From contig NZ_LMEI01000013.1 of the NCBI RefSeq assembly GCF_001426585.1, positions 524,462-588,461 on the forward strand: a stretch of 64,000 nt of DNA, in the 5' to 3' direction. Below the pieces are notes generated by a model. That model had not been told where the DNA came from. It did no database searches and saw only the letters and a program-made list of their open reading frames with translations. This DNA comes from Streptomyces sp. Root431. GTDB lineage: Bacteria; Actinomycetota; Actinomycetes; Streptomycetales; Streptomycetaceae. Position numbers and translations under genes: made by a program. Shown here piece by piece: positions 51,141 through 59,180 of this stretch (positions are counted from its first letter, which is position 1; the number at the start of each line of letters is the position of its first letter).

Positions 51141-52478
51141 TCAGCGTGTGGCGCCCGTGACGATCCAGCGGCCGGAGCGTGAGCGCAGCCAGAGCGTCAC
51201 CATCCGGACGGTCATCATCAGGGTCATCGCCCACCAGAGGGCGGTCAGCCCGCCACCGAGCACCGGAACGAGCAGGGCGACCGGGGCGAAGACCACGAGG
51301 GTCAGCAGCATGGCCCAGGCCAGATAGGGGCCGTCGCCCGCGCCCATGAGGACGCCGTCGAGGACGAAGACGACCCCGGAGATCGGCTGGGACAGCGCGA
51401 CCACCAGCAGGGCGGGGAGCAGGGTGTCCTGGACGGTGGTGTCGCTGGTGAAGAGCGGGACGAACAGGGGGCGGGCGGCGATGAGGAGCGCGCCGAGCAC
51501 CACTCCGGAGAGCACGCCCCACTGGACCATGCGTCGGCAGACCTGGCGGGCGCCCTCGGCGTCGTTCGCACCCAGGTAGCGGCCGATGATGGCCTGGCCG
51601 GCGATGGCGATCGCGTCGAGGGCGAAGGCCATCAGGCTCCACAGGGACAGGATGATCTGGTGGGCGGCGACCTCGGCGTCACCCATCCGGGCGGCGACGG
51701 CGGTGGCGATCATCAGGACCGCGCGGAGCGAGAGCGTACGGACCAGGAGCGGGGCGCCGGCCTGGGCGGAGGCCCGGATGCCGGCCGCGTCCGGGCGGAG
51801 GGAGGCGCCGTGGCGCCGGGCACCCCGTACGACCACGAAGAGGTAGGCGACGGCCATGCCGCACTGGGCGATGACCGTGCCCCAGGCCGAGCCGGCGATC
51901 CCCAGGCCGGCGCCGTAGACCAGTCCGACGTTGAGCGCCCCGTTGACCGCGAAGCCGCCGATGGCCACGTAGAGCGGCGTACGGGTGTCCTGGAGGCCCC
52001 GCAGGACGCCGGTGGCGGCCAGGACGACCAGCATGGCGGGGATGCCGAGGCTGGAGATCCGCAGATAGGTCACGGCATAGGGGGCGGCGGTGTCGGAGGC
52101 GCCGAAGAGGTCGATGAGCCAGGGGGCGGTGGGCAGGGTAAGGGCGACGACGGCGGCGCCGAGGAGGAGGGCGAGCCAGATGCCGTCCATGCCCTGTCGG
52201 ATGGCGGCCTGGAGGTCGCCCGCGCCGACGCGCCGGGCGACGGCCGCCGTGGTCGCATAGGCGAGGAAGACGAAGACGCTGACGGCGGTGGACAGCAGGG
52301 CGGCGGCGATCGCGAGACCCGCGAGCTGGGGGGTTCCGAGGTGGCCGACGATGGCGCTGTCGACCATGAGGAAGAGCGGCTCGGCGACGAGCGCACCGAA
52401 GGCCGGCAGGGCGAGGGAGACGATCTCGCGGTCGTGCTGTCGGCGGACGGCCTTGGAGGTCGCGGGGGCCTGGATCAT
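51141..52478 (-). CDS. MATE-family efflux transporter (DinF-like)
   Basis: The protein is 445 residues with 12 predicted membrane helices; EIVSLALPAFGALVAEPLFLMVDSAIVGHLGTPQLAGLAIA is a typical MATE start. DinF-type members export drugs or metabolites using Na+ or H+ gradients. ATG 52478. Substrate unknown. Confidence 0.92.
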   Translation of the reverse strand: MIQAPATSKAVRRQHDREIVSLALPAFGALVAEPLFLMVDSAIVGHLGTPQLAGLAIAAALLSTAVSVFVFLAYATTAAVARRVGAGDLQAAIRQGMDGIWLALLLGAAVVALTLPTAPWLIDLFGASDTAAPYAVTYLRISSLGIPAMLVVLAATGVLRGLQDTRTPLYVAIGGFAVNGALNVGLVYGAGLGIAGSAWGTVIAQCGMAVAYLFVVVRGARRHGASLRPDAAGIRASAQAGAPLLVRTLSLRAVLMIATAVAARMGDAEVAAHQIILSLWSLMAFALDAIAIAGQAIIGRYLGANDAEGARQVCRRMVQWGVLSGVVLGALLIAARPLFVPLFTSDTTVQDTLLPALLVVALSQPISGVVFVLDGVLMGAGDGPYLAWAMLLTLVVFAPVALLVPVLGGGLTALWWAMTLMMTVRMVTLWLRSRSGRWIVTGATR

Positions 52479-52902
52479 GGGGTCAATCTAATCTTCCACA
52501 GGTAAGCGACACAATGGCCAAGAGGCTATTACTTTACTGGGGAGCGGGGCTTCGGGTGTGGGCCGTTTGTTCTGATCTTGGTCCGGGTGGAGAACTTTTT
52601 CTCCCCCACAGGCCGTGGATGGAAAAGATGCAGGTCAGATGGGTAAGGGTGGGGGTGTTATGAGTTTGTCCACATGGCTGTCCCCCGCTCCGTGCACAGG
52701 ATCCGGGGAGTTCTCCACAGCATCTGGCCGTTCACCCACAGGCCCTGTGGATAACCAGATTGGCTGACGCTCCTCGCGGGCCTACCGTGGTCCGGCGCCC
52801 GACGCGCCAGCAGCGGTCGCAAAGCCACTTGTTGATGAAGGCCGTGGCGTAAGAAAGAGTGGCACGGCGAGGTCCGCGGAGCGGACGGGAGGAGGTGGCT
52901 TG
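52479..52902. promoter_or_regulatory. MATE/dnaB divergent gap carrying a DnaA-box cluster
   Basis: This 424-bp gap holds two perfect boxes, TTGTCCACA (52666-52674) and TGTGGATAA (52746-52754, reverse of TTATCCACA), and weaker ones at 52602-52610 (TCCCCCACA), 52711-52719 (TTCTCCACA) and 52732-52740 (TCACCCACA). It must also contain the dnaB promoter. Confidence 0.75.
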
Positions 52903-54384
52903 GTGAGCGTTACCGAGCCCATGGACGACCCCTGGGCCGACAGCGGACCAAGCGACCGGTTGCCCACCCGTACCCGAGGAGAAGGACGCGGCCGGGGCCG
53001 CGGGCGCGACGACCAGCACGAGCGCGGCAACGACGGCCCGTGGGACGGTGGACTCTCCGGATTCGAGCGCGTCCCCCCGCAGGACCTCGACGCCGAGCAG
53101 TCCGTCCTCGGCGGCATGCTGCTCTCCAAGGACGCCATCGCGGACGTCGTGGAGATCATCAAGGGCAACGACTTCTACAAGCCCGCCCACGAGACCGTCT
53201 ACGCGGCGATCCTCGACCTGTACGCCAAGGGCGAGCCCGCCGACCCCATCACCGTCGGCGCCGAACTCACCAAGCGCGGTGAGATCACCCGCGTCGGCGG
53301 CGCCTCCTACCTCCACACCCTGGTCCAGTCGGTACCGACCGCGGCCAACGCCTCGTACTACGCCGAGATCGTCCACGAGCGCGCCGTCCTGCGCCGCCTC
53401 GTGGAGGCCGGCACCAAGATCACGCAGATGGGCTACGCGGCCGACGGAGACGTCGACGAGATCGTGAACTCGGCCCAGGCCGAGATCTACGCGGTCACCG
53501 AGCAGCGCACCACCGAGGACTACCTGCCGCTCGGCGACATCATGGAGGGGGCCCTCGACGAGATCGAGGCGATCGGCTCCCGCAGCGGCGAGATGACGGG
53601 TGTGCCGACCGGCTTCACCGACCTCGACTCGCTCACCAACGGTCTGCACCCCGGCCAGATGATCATCATCGCGGCCCGTCCCGCCATGGGTAAGTCGACC
53701 CTCGCCCTGGACTTCGCCCGGGCGGCCTCGATCAAGCACAACCTGCCCAGCGTCATCTTCTCCCTCGAAATGGGCCGCAACGAGATCGCGATGCGCCTGC
53801 TCTCGGCGGAGGCCCGGGTCGCGCTCCACCACATGCGCTCCGGCACGATGACCGACGAGGACTGGACGCGCCTCGCCCGCCGCATGCCCGATGTCTCCCA
53901 GGCGCCCCTGTACATCGACGACTCCCCCAACCTGTCGATGATGGAGATCCGGGCGAAGTGCCGCCGGCTCAAGCAGCGCAACGGCCTCAAACTCGTGATC
54001 ATCGACTACCTGCAGCTGATGCAGTCCGGTGGTTCGAAGCGGCAGGAGAGCCGTCAGCAAGAGGTCTCCGACATGTCGCGAAACCTCAAGCTCCTCGCCA
54101 AGGAGCTGGAGCTGCCGGTGATCGCGCTCTCCCAGCTGAACCGTGGCCCCGAGCAGCGCACCGACAAGAAGCCGATGGTCTCCGACCTGCGTGAGTCCGG
54201 CTCGATCGAGCAGGACGCGGACATGGTCATCCTGCTGCACCGCGAGGACGCCTACGAGAAGGAGTCACCGCGAGCGGGCGAGGCCGACATCATCGTCGGC
54301 AAGCACCGTAACGGTCCGACGGCCACGATCACCGTCGCCTTCCAGGGCCACTACTCCCGCTTCGTGGACATGGCCCAGACCTGA
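52903..54384 (+). CDS. dnaB: Replicative DNA helicase DnaB
   Basis: The protein is 493 residues. An N-terminal DnaB-N domain (FERVPPQDLDAEQSVLGGMLL) and RecA-like ATPase (Walker A ARPAMGKSTLALDFA; LKLVIIDYLQLM; LSQLNRGPEQR) are complete with no intein. Partner of the DUF721/DciA protein at oriC. GTG 52903, after GGGAGGAGG, is preferred over the TTG just upstream. Confidence 0.98.
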   Translation: MSVTEPMDDPWADSGPSDRLPTRTRGEGRGRGRGRDDQHERGNDGPWDGGLSGFERVPPQDLDAEQSVLGGMLLSKDAIADVVEIIKGNDFYKPAHETVYAAILDLYAKGEPADPITVGAELTKRGEITRVGGASYLHTLVQSVPTAANASYYAEIVHERAVLRRLVEAGTKITQMGYAADGDVDEIVNSAQAEIYAVTEQRTTEDYLPLGDIMEGALDEIEAIGSRSGEMTGVPTGFTDLDSLTNGLHPGQMIIIAARPAMGKSTLALDFARAASIKHNLPSVIFSLEMGRNEIAMRLLSAEARVALHHMRSGTMTDEDWTRLARRMPDVSQAPLYIDDSPNLSMMEIRAKCRRLKQRNGLKLVIIDYLQLMQSGGSKRQESRQQEVSDMSRNLKLLAKELELPVIALSQLNRGPEQRTDKKPMVSDLRESGSIEQDADMVILLHREDAYEKESPRAGEADIIVGKHRNGPTATITVAFQGHYSRFVDMAQT

Positions 54385-54479
54385 CCGGAGGCCGGTCGGT
54401 CCTCGACGGGCTGATCCTCACCCTGCTGTTCACCGACGTCCCCCTCGGCGGCGGTCGCAGGCTCACCGCGCTCGGCGTC

Positions 54480-54617
54480 ATGGAGACCGTCGGCTGCACC
54501 AACCACGCCTGGGAGACGCTCGCGACGATCTGCGTCGCCCCGACCGCCGTGTGGGGACCGGCGATCATCGCTCTCGCGATCGCCTACTACCGACGCCGGA
54601 CCCGTGCCGCCGGATGA
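54480..54617 (+). CDS. Possible small or truncated membrane protein after dnaB
   Basis: From ATG 54480 the frame encodes 45 residues (METVGCTNHAWETLATICVAPTAVWGPAIIALAIAYYRRRTRAAG) with one membrane helix. The same frame extends upstream without start to 54385 and looks similar in character (LDGLILTLLFTDVPLGGGRR), suggesting an N-terminally truncated membrane protein. It overlaps the end of the convergent epimerase gene by 31 bases. Confidence 0.35.
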   Translation: METVGCTNHAWETLATICVAPTAVWGPAIIALAIAYYRRRTRAAG

Positions 54618-55528
54618 GGCAGTTGGGCGGCGGCGAGGGCCCGTACGCCCGCCAGGCTGTCGTCGTGGGTGGGCGACCAGCCGAGTTCCCGTTCGGCCTT
54701 GCCCGCGTCGAGGCGCAGCTGGGAGGTCATGGCCGTGTGGGCCAGGGGAGCCGGCTTGAGCAGCCAGAGCGGGACCCGCAGGGGCTTGGGGGCACCGAAG
54801 GCCGCGGCGACCTCCTGGAGGTGTCTGCCGAAGGGGAGCGGGGTGCGGTCGGCGATGTTGTAGGCCTGGCCGGGGGTGCCGCTCTCGACGGCGAGGACGA
54901 CGGCCCGTGCCGCGTCGTCGACGTCCACCCAGGAGAAGGCGCGTCCGTGGTCGGCGACCACGGGCAGGGAGCGCTTGCGCAGGAGGGGGAGCACGTCGGT
55001 ATCGGTGACTCCGGAGCCGTAGAAGAAGCCGAAGCGCAGGCTGATCCCTTCCAGTCCCTCCGCGGTGAAGGCCAGGCGCTCCTTGGTGCGCATGGCATCG
55101 ACGTGGCGCTCCAGCCAGGCGTTGGTGCCGCGCGGGCCGAAGGGGGTGTTCTCCTCGGTGATGAGGCCGGTGCCGTGGTCCCCGTACCCGTAGCCGAACA
55201 TCATCGACTCGACCACGAACCGGCGGGCACCGGTCGCGCGGGCGGCGGCGAGCAGGTTCTCGGTGCCCCGGGTCCGCAGGGCGTTGGTCGGCACCATGCT
55301 CTGGTGGCGTGCCATCGACTCGCCCTTGAGCGCGGTCGCCGCGTGGACGACCGCGTCGAAGGCGAGCCCGTCCACGGCCCTGAGGACCGCGTCGGCGTCC
55401 AGGAGGTCGGCGCGCAGCGTGTTCGTGGCACCCCGGCCGAGCCCCGCGACCTCATGGCCGGCAGCGGTCAGCTGTCGGGTGGCGCTCCGGCCCAGTGCGC
55501 CGCTCGCTCCTGCCAGCAGAACCCTCAT
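54587..55528 (-). CDS. NAD-dependent epimerase/dehydratase-like protein (extended SDR)
   Basis: The protein is 313 residues. The Rossmann motif GASGALGRSATRQL is N-terminal and the fold continues with FDAVVHAAT and RFGFFYGSG, as in extended SDRs. I do not see the usual YxxxK catalytic pair; the aligned stretch reads NAWLERHVD, so activity is uncertain. It is divergent from the serine hydrolase gene. Confidence 0.85.
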   Translation of the reverse strand: MRVLLAGASGALGRSATRQLTAAGHEVAGLGRGATNTLRADLLDADAVLRAVDGLAFDAVVHAATALKGESMARHQSMVPTNALRTRGTENLLAAARATGARRFVVESMMFGYGYGDHGTGLITEENTPFGPRGTNAWLERHVDAMRTKERLAFTAEGLEGISLRFGFFYGSGVTDTDVLPLLRKRSLPVVADHGRAFSWVDVDDAARAVVLAVESGTPGQAYNIADRTPLPFGRHLQEVAAAFGAPKPLRVPLWLLKPAPLAHTAMTSQLRLDAGKAERELGWSPTHDDSLAGVRALAAAQLPHPAARVRRR

Positions 55529-55574
55529 GTTCGTACTCCCTTCCGATCCGGTGATGTCGAGGGGACGGATCGGG

Positions 55575-55631
55575 AAGCTTCGAATGTGACATCACGTTGG
55601 ATGGGATCTATGACGACATCTTTCGAAGCTT
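55575..55631. repeat. 10-bp inverted repeat flanking the serine hydrolase start
   Basis: AAGCTTCGAA (55575-55584) and its exact reverse complement TTCGAAGCTT (55622-55631) flank the start codon at 55610, 37 bases apart. It could be a regulator site or chance. Confidence 0.4.
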
Positions 55632-56992
55632 TGTTGCCCGGTACCGAGAGGGCCCTGCTGCACCGTGTGGCGGTCGCCCAGTCCGAGGGGCGCGCGCCCT
55701 CCTTCGTGGGGGCGGTGGTCCGTGACGGCGCGCTGGTGTGGAGCGGCTCGCGCAGCTGTGTGGACGGGCACGCGCCGGACGCCGACACGCAGTTCAGGAT
55801 CGGCTCACTCACCAAGGTCTTCACGGCCGTGCTCGTGATGCGCCTGCGGGACGAGGGACTGCTCGCCCTCGACGACCCGCTGGAGCGCCACCTCAAGGGG
55901 ACGGGCGTCGGCGAGGTGACGATCGCTCAGCTCCTCGGCCACAGCGGTGGTCTCGCGGCCGAGACGCCCGGCCAGTGGTGGGAGAGGTCTTCCGCCACGT
56001 TGCGCCCGGAGCTCTCCGACGTCCTGGGGGAGCGGCCCTCGCTCCGGACTCCGGGGCGCGGCTTCCACTACTCCAACCCCGGCTACACGCTGCTCGGTTC
56101 GCTCATCGAGGAGGTGCGGGGGGTCTCCTGGGCGGAGGCGCTGCGGCGCGAGATCCTGGAGCCGCTGGGGATGAGCCGTACGACGCTCGACCCGGTCGCC
56201 CCGCACGCGGGCGGCTGGGCGGTGCACCCCTGGGCCGATGTGATGCTGCCCGAGCCGTCCGAGGATCTGGGACTGATGGCGCCGGCCGGGCAGTTGTGGT
56301 CGACGGCGGCGGATCTCGGCCGGTTCGCCGTGTTCCTCGCGGCGGGCGACGAGCGGGTGCTCGTGGCGGCCTCCGTGGAGGAGATGCGGGTTCCTGCCTC
56401 TCCCGCCGGTGAGGGCGACTGGGAGGGGAGCTACGGGCTCGGTCTCCAGCTGCTGCGCAGGGACGGCCGGACGCTGATCGGGCACACCGGCTCGCTGCCG
56501 GGCTTCGTCGCCTGCCTGTGGGTGAGCGTGGAGGACGGGCTGGCGGGCATCGCCCTCGCCAATGCCACGTCCGGGCCGCTGACGGCAGCCGTGGCGGCCG
56601 ATCTCGTACGGATCGTGGCGGACGCCGAGCCGAGGTTCCCGGAGCCCTGGCGGCCCCTTCCTGAGGCCGAGGTCGACGAGGAGCTGCTGTCCCTGACGGG
56701 GCCCTGGTACTGGGGCACGTACTCCTACGGGCTCCGGCTCGGGCCCGAGCGGTCCGTGGTGCTGGAGCCGCTGAGGGGAGCCGGGCGGCGGGCTCGCTTC
56801 CGTGCGCTGCCCGAGGGCGGCTGGGTCGGGCTCAACGGCTACTACGCGGGAGAGACGCTCCGGGTGGTGCGGCGCCCCGACGGCAGTGTGAGCCACCTCG
56901 ACCTGGCGTCCTTCGTCTTCACCCGGGAGCCGTACGAGCCGGGGGACGCCGTACCGGGAGGGGTGGACGAGGCGGGCTGGCGCGGCCTCTGA
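55610..56992 (+). CDS. Serine hydrolase, class C beta-lactamase/penicillin-binding family
   Basis: The protein is 460 residues. SxxK (Ser66, Lys69 in GSLTKV), YSN (HYSNPGYTLLGS) and HTG (GHTGSLPGF) are all present, so the catalytic site is intact. No signal peptide is visible, so it is likely cytoplasmic and more probably an esterase or peptidase than a secreted beta-lactamase. ATG 55610; ATG 55601 is also in frame. Confidence 0.9.
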   Translation: MTTSFEALLPGTERALLHRVAVAQSEGRAPSFVGAVVRDGALVWSGSRSCVDGHAPDADTQFRIGSLTKVFTAVLVMRLRDEGLLALDDPLERHLKGTGVGEVTIAQLLGHSGGLAAETPGQWWERSSATLRPELSDVLGERPSLRTPGRGFHYSNPGYTLLGSLIEEVRGVSWAEALRREILEPLGMSRTTLDPVAPHAGGWAVHPWADVMLPEPSEDLGLMAPAGQLWSTAADLGRFAVFLAAGDERVLVAASVEEMRVPASPAGEGDWEGSYGLGLQLLRRDGRTLIGHTGSLPGFVACLWVSVEDGLAGIALANATSGPLTAAVAADLVRIVADAEPRFPEPWRPLPEAEVDEELLSLTGPWYWGTYSYGLRLGPERSVVLEPLRGAGRRARFRALPEGGWVGLNGYYAGETLRVVRRPDGSVSHLDLASFVFTREPYEPGDAVPGGVDEAGWRGL

Positions 56993-57032
56993 GCCGTCCG
57001 GCCGGTGGTGCGGTCCCTACGGGCCACCTCGT

Positions 57033-57046
57033 GTTTCACGTGAAAC
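57033..57046. other. parS site 8
   Basis: Perfect GTTTCACGTGAAAC between convergent serine hydrolase and GNAT genes, sharing its last base with a 12-bp terminator stem. Confidence 0.97.
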
Positions 57047-57075
57047 AGCGCGCCGGGGCGGTTCCCGGCGCGCTG
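57046..57075. terminator. Bidirectional terminator, serine hydrolase / GNAT
   Basis: Perfect 12-bp stem CAGCGCGCCGGG / CCCGGCGCGCTG with loop GCGGTT between two convergent genes. Confidence 0.9.
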
Positions 57076-57115
57076 TCCGCGCAGTGCCCGGTCCGCTGTT
57101 GGACCGTGGGTGGCC

Positions 57116-57568
57116 TCAGAGGTTCTTCTTGAAGCCCACGTGGGAGGCCTCGAAGCCGAGCCGCTCGTAGAAGCGGTGGGCGTCGGTGCGGGTGGCGTCG
57201 GAGGTCAGCTGGACCAGTCCGCAGCCCTGGCGGCCGGATTCCTCGACGGCCCACTCGATGAGCTGCGTCCCGAGCCCGCTGCCGCGCTCGTCGGCGTGGA
57301 TGCGGACGCCTTCGATGATCGAGCGGGTGGTGCCCCGGCGGGAGAGCCCGGGGATCACCGTCAGCTGGAGCGTCCCGACGACCTTCTCGCCGCGGACCGC
57401 CACGACGACGTGCTGGTGGGGGTCGCTCGCGAGGCGCTCGAAGGCGGCGAGGTACGGGGAGAGGTCGTCGGGCGACTCGCGCTGTGCGCCCAGCGGATCG
57501 TCGGCGAGCATGGCCACGATGGCCGGCAGGTCGGTCGCGGCGGCGGGGCGTATTTCAAGATCGCTCAT
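57116..57568 (-). CDS. GNAT-family N-acetyltransferase
   Basis: The protein is 150 residues: GNAT fold with IIEGVRIHADERGSGLGTQLIEWAVEESGRQGC (acetyl-CoA site) and RFYERLGFEASHVGFKKNL. Substrate unknown. It precedes convergent bla-like gene and shares its terminator. Confidence 0.92.
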   Translation of the reverse strand: MSDLEIRPAAATDLPAIVAMLADDPLGAQRESPDDLSPYLAAFERLASDPHQHVVVAVRGEKVVGTLQLTVIPGLSRRGTTRSIIEGVRIHADERGSGLGTQLIEWAVEESGRQGCGLVQLTSDATRTDAHRFYERLGFEASHVGFKKNL

Positions 57569-57611
57569 GCCCGCAGCGTACGTATGCCCGGCTGACGCTG
57601 CCTCCTACGGG

Positions 57612-58070
57612 TCAGACGGTGACGGTTGCGCCCTCGACGACCTGGACCAGCGGGGCGAGCTCCGGGTTCTTCGCGGCTTCGTCGAGGGCTTCGCGCAGCG
57701 CGCTGTCGTTGGTGGGACGGGCCTCTTCGAGGAGCTTCAGGCCGGACTCGGTGACATCGGTGTAGATGCCGCGCCGATCGGTGGCGCAGAGGTACCGGGT
57801 GAGCAGGCCGCGGTCCTCGAGCCGGGTGACGAGCCGGGTGGTGGCGCTCTGGCTCAGCACGACGGCGTCGGCGACCTGCTTCATCTGGAGGTGACCGCCC
57901 GGGCCGCTGTGCTGGCGGCTGAGGACGTCGAGGAGCGAGTACTCGCGGACGCTCAGGCCGTGACGGGACTCCAGGGCGCGCTCGATGTGGGCCTCGATCC
58001 TGCCGTGCAGCAGGGAGAGGGCGCACCAGCGCTGGGAGAGCGCGGTCAGTGCGGGGTCCGTGGCGGTCAT
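57612..58070 (-). CDS. MarR-family transcriptional regulator
   Basis: The protein is 152 residues. The winged HTH reads MKQVADAVVLSQSATTRLVTRLEDRGLLTRYLCATDRRGIYTDVTESG. ATG 58070 follows GGAGAGACC. A near-perfect tandem GTCTCTCCTCG duplicates just upstream (58072-58096). Targets unknown; the GNAT genes on both sides are candidates. Confidence 0.93.
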   Translation of the reverse strand: MTATDPALTALSQRWCALSLLHGRIEAHIERALESRHGLSVREYSLLDVLSRQHSGPGGHLQMKQVADAVVLSQSATTRLVTRLEDRGLLTRYLCATDRRGIYTDVTESGLKLLEEARPTNDSALREALDEAAKNPELAPLVQVVEGATVTV

Positions 58071-58173
58071 GGTCTCTCCTCGGTCTCTCCTCGGCGCCGG
58101 AGCGGCTCATGACCAGCGTAGACGATGCAACGCAATAATGGGCGTCTGCAAGTAAATCGGATCCGGGCGGGTC

Positions 58174-59037
58174 CTAGCCCGCCGCGACGGTCACCGGAGC
58201 GAAGCGCCGGCGCCAGTCGCCGGGAAGGTCCGGCAGGGAGCGGACCATCACCGAGGTGTTGGCGATCGAGTCGATGCCGTTCCCCTTCACCCAGCTCAGC
58301 AGCTCCGTGTGGCGCACGTCGATGTCCGTGCGCAGCGGGCGGTCGGTGGCGGCGGCCAGGGAGGCGATCAGCGCCTGGGCCGTGGCCGGGTCCTTGGCGA
58401 TCAGCGGTCCGACGACATGCGTGTCCATGTTGGGCCACGCCGCCGCGAAACCGGTGATCTCGCCGTTCTCCTCCGCGACCCGGAGATGGTCCGCGAACGC
58501 GGGCAGTCGCGTGATGATGTGCGTGCGGTCGAGGCCGAAGACCTCGCGGTCCAGGCGCAGGATCGCCTGGAGGTCATCCGCGGTCGCCGGGCGGACGGGA
58601 GCGTCCGGGGCGGGCGTGGTGAAGCTGAACCGCCCGCTCACCATCTCGGCCCGGCTCGTCTCGACGAAGCCGAGCTGCTCGTACAGGGGCTGCCCGTTGG
58701 TCGTCGCGTACAGGGTGAGTGCGGTGTCGCCGGCCTCCGCCAGGACGTGCTCCATGAGCCGGCGGCCCACCCCTTGGCGTGCGTACGACTCGGCGACGAG
58801 CACCATGCCGATCGCGGCGAGCCCCGGGCCGTAGGAGGTGACCACGCAGCAGGTGATCAGCCCCGTGCCGGACGGGTCGTCGATGCCGTATCCGGTACCC
58901 GAGGTGAGGAGATGGCCCCACTTGTACTCCTCGCGCAGCCACCCCCTGTTCTCGGAGAGGTCGGCGCAGGCGAGGAGGTCGTCCGTGGTGAGGCGCCGGA
59001 TGGGAAGCTGAGCGAGAGCGGCAGGGGGCGTAGGCAT
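58174..59037 (-). CDS. GNAT-family N-acetyltransferase with C-terminal second domain
   Basis: The protein is 287 residues. The first half has the acetyl-CoA motif SYARQGVGRRLMEHVLAEAG and YATTNGQPLYEQLGFV; the second half is a YitH-like GNAT-related domain. Substrate unknown. ATG 59037. Confidence 0.9.
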   Translation of the reverse strand: MPTPPAALAQLPIRRLTTDDLLACADLSENRGWLREEYKWGHLLTSGTGYGIDDPSGTGLITCCVVTSYGPGLAAIGMVLVAESYARQGVGRRLMEHVLAEAGDTALTLYATTNGQPLYEQLGFVETSRAEMVSGRFSFTTPAPDAPVRPATADDLQAILRLDREVFGLDRTHIITRLPAFADHLRVAEENGEITGFAAAWPNMDTHVVGPLIAKDPATAQALIASLAAATDRPLRTDIDVRHTELLSWVKGNGIDSIANTSVMVRSLPDLPGDWRRRFAPVTVAAG

Positions 59038-59140
59038 GCCTTTCAGGCTGGCCGAAGCGGTGATCTTCCGTCCACCGGTTTACGAGATCCGGCCGATTAC
59101 CCGGGGAAGCGTTGATTCCCTTCCCTGGGATGCGGACGAT

Positions 59141-59154
59141 GTTTCACGTGAAAC
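59141..59154. other. parS site 9, with adjacent half-site
   Basis: Perfect GTTTCACGTGAAAC, followed by a second CACGTGAAAC (59157-59166) that matches 10 of 14 parS positions. It lies in the divergent GNAT/HAD gap. Confidence 0.95.
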
Positions 59155-59180
59155 CGCACGTGAAACCGAGTGAATCCATC

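Noticed and set aside
53640-53720. Possible intein in dnaB near Walker A
   Set aside because: The P-loop ARPAMGKSTLALDFA is continuous, and the gene has normal DnaB length.
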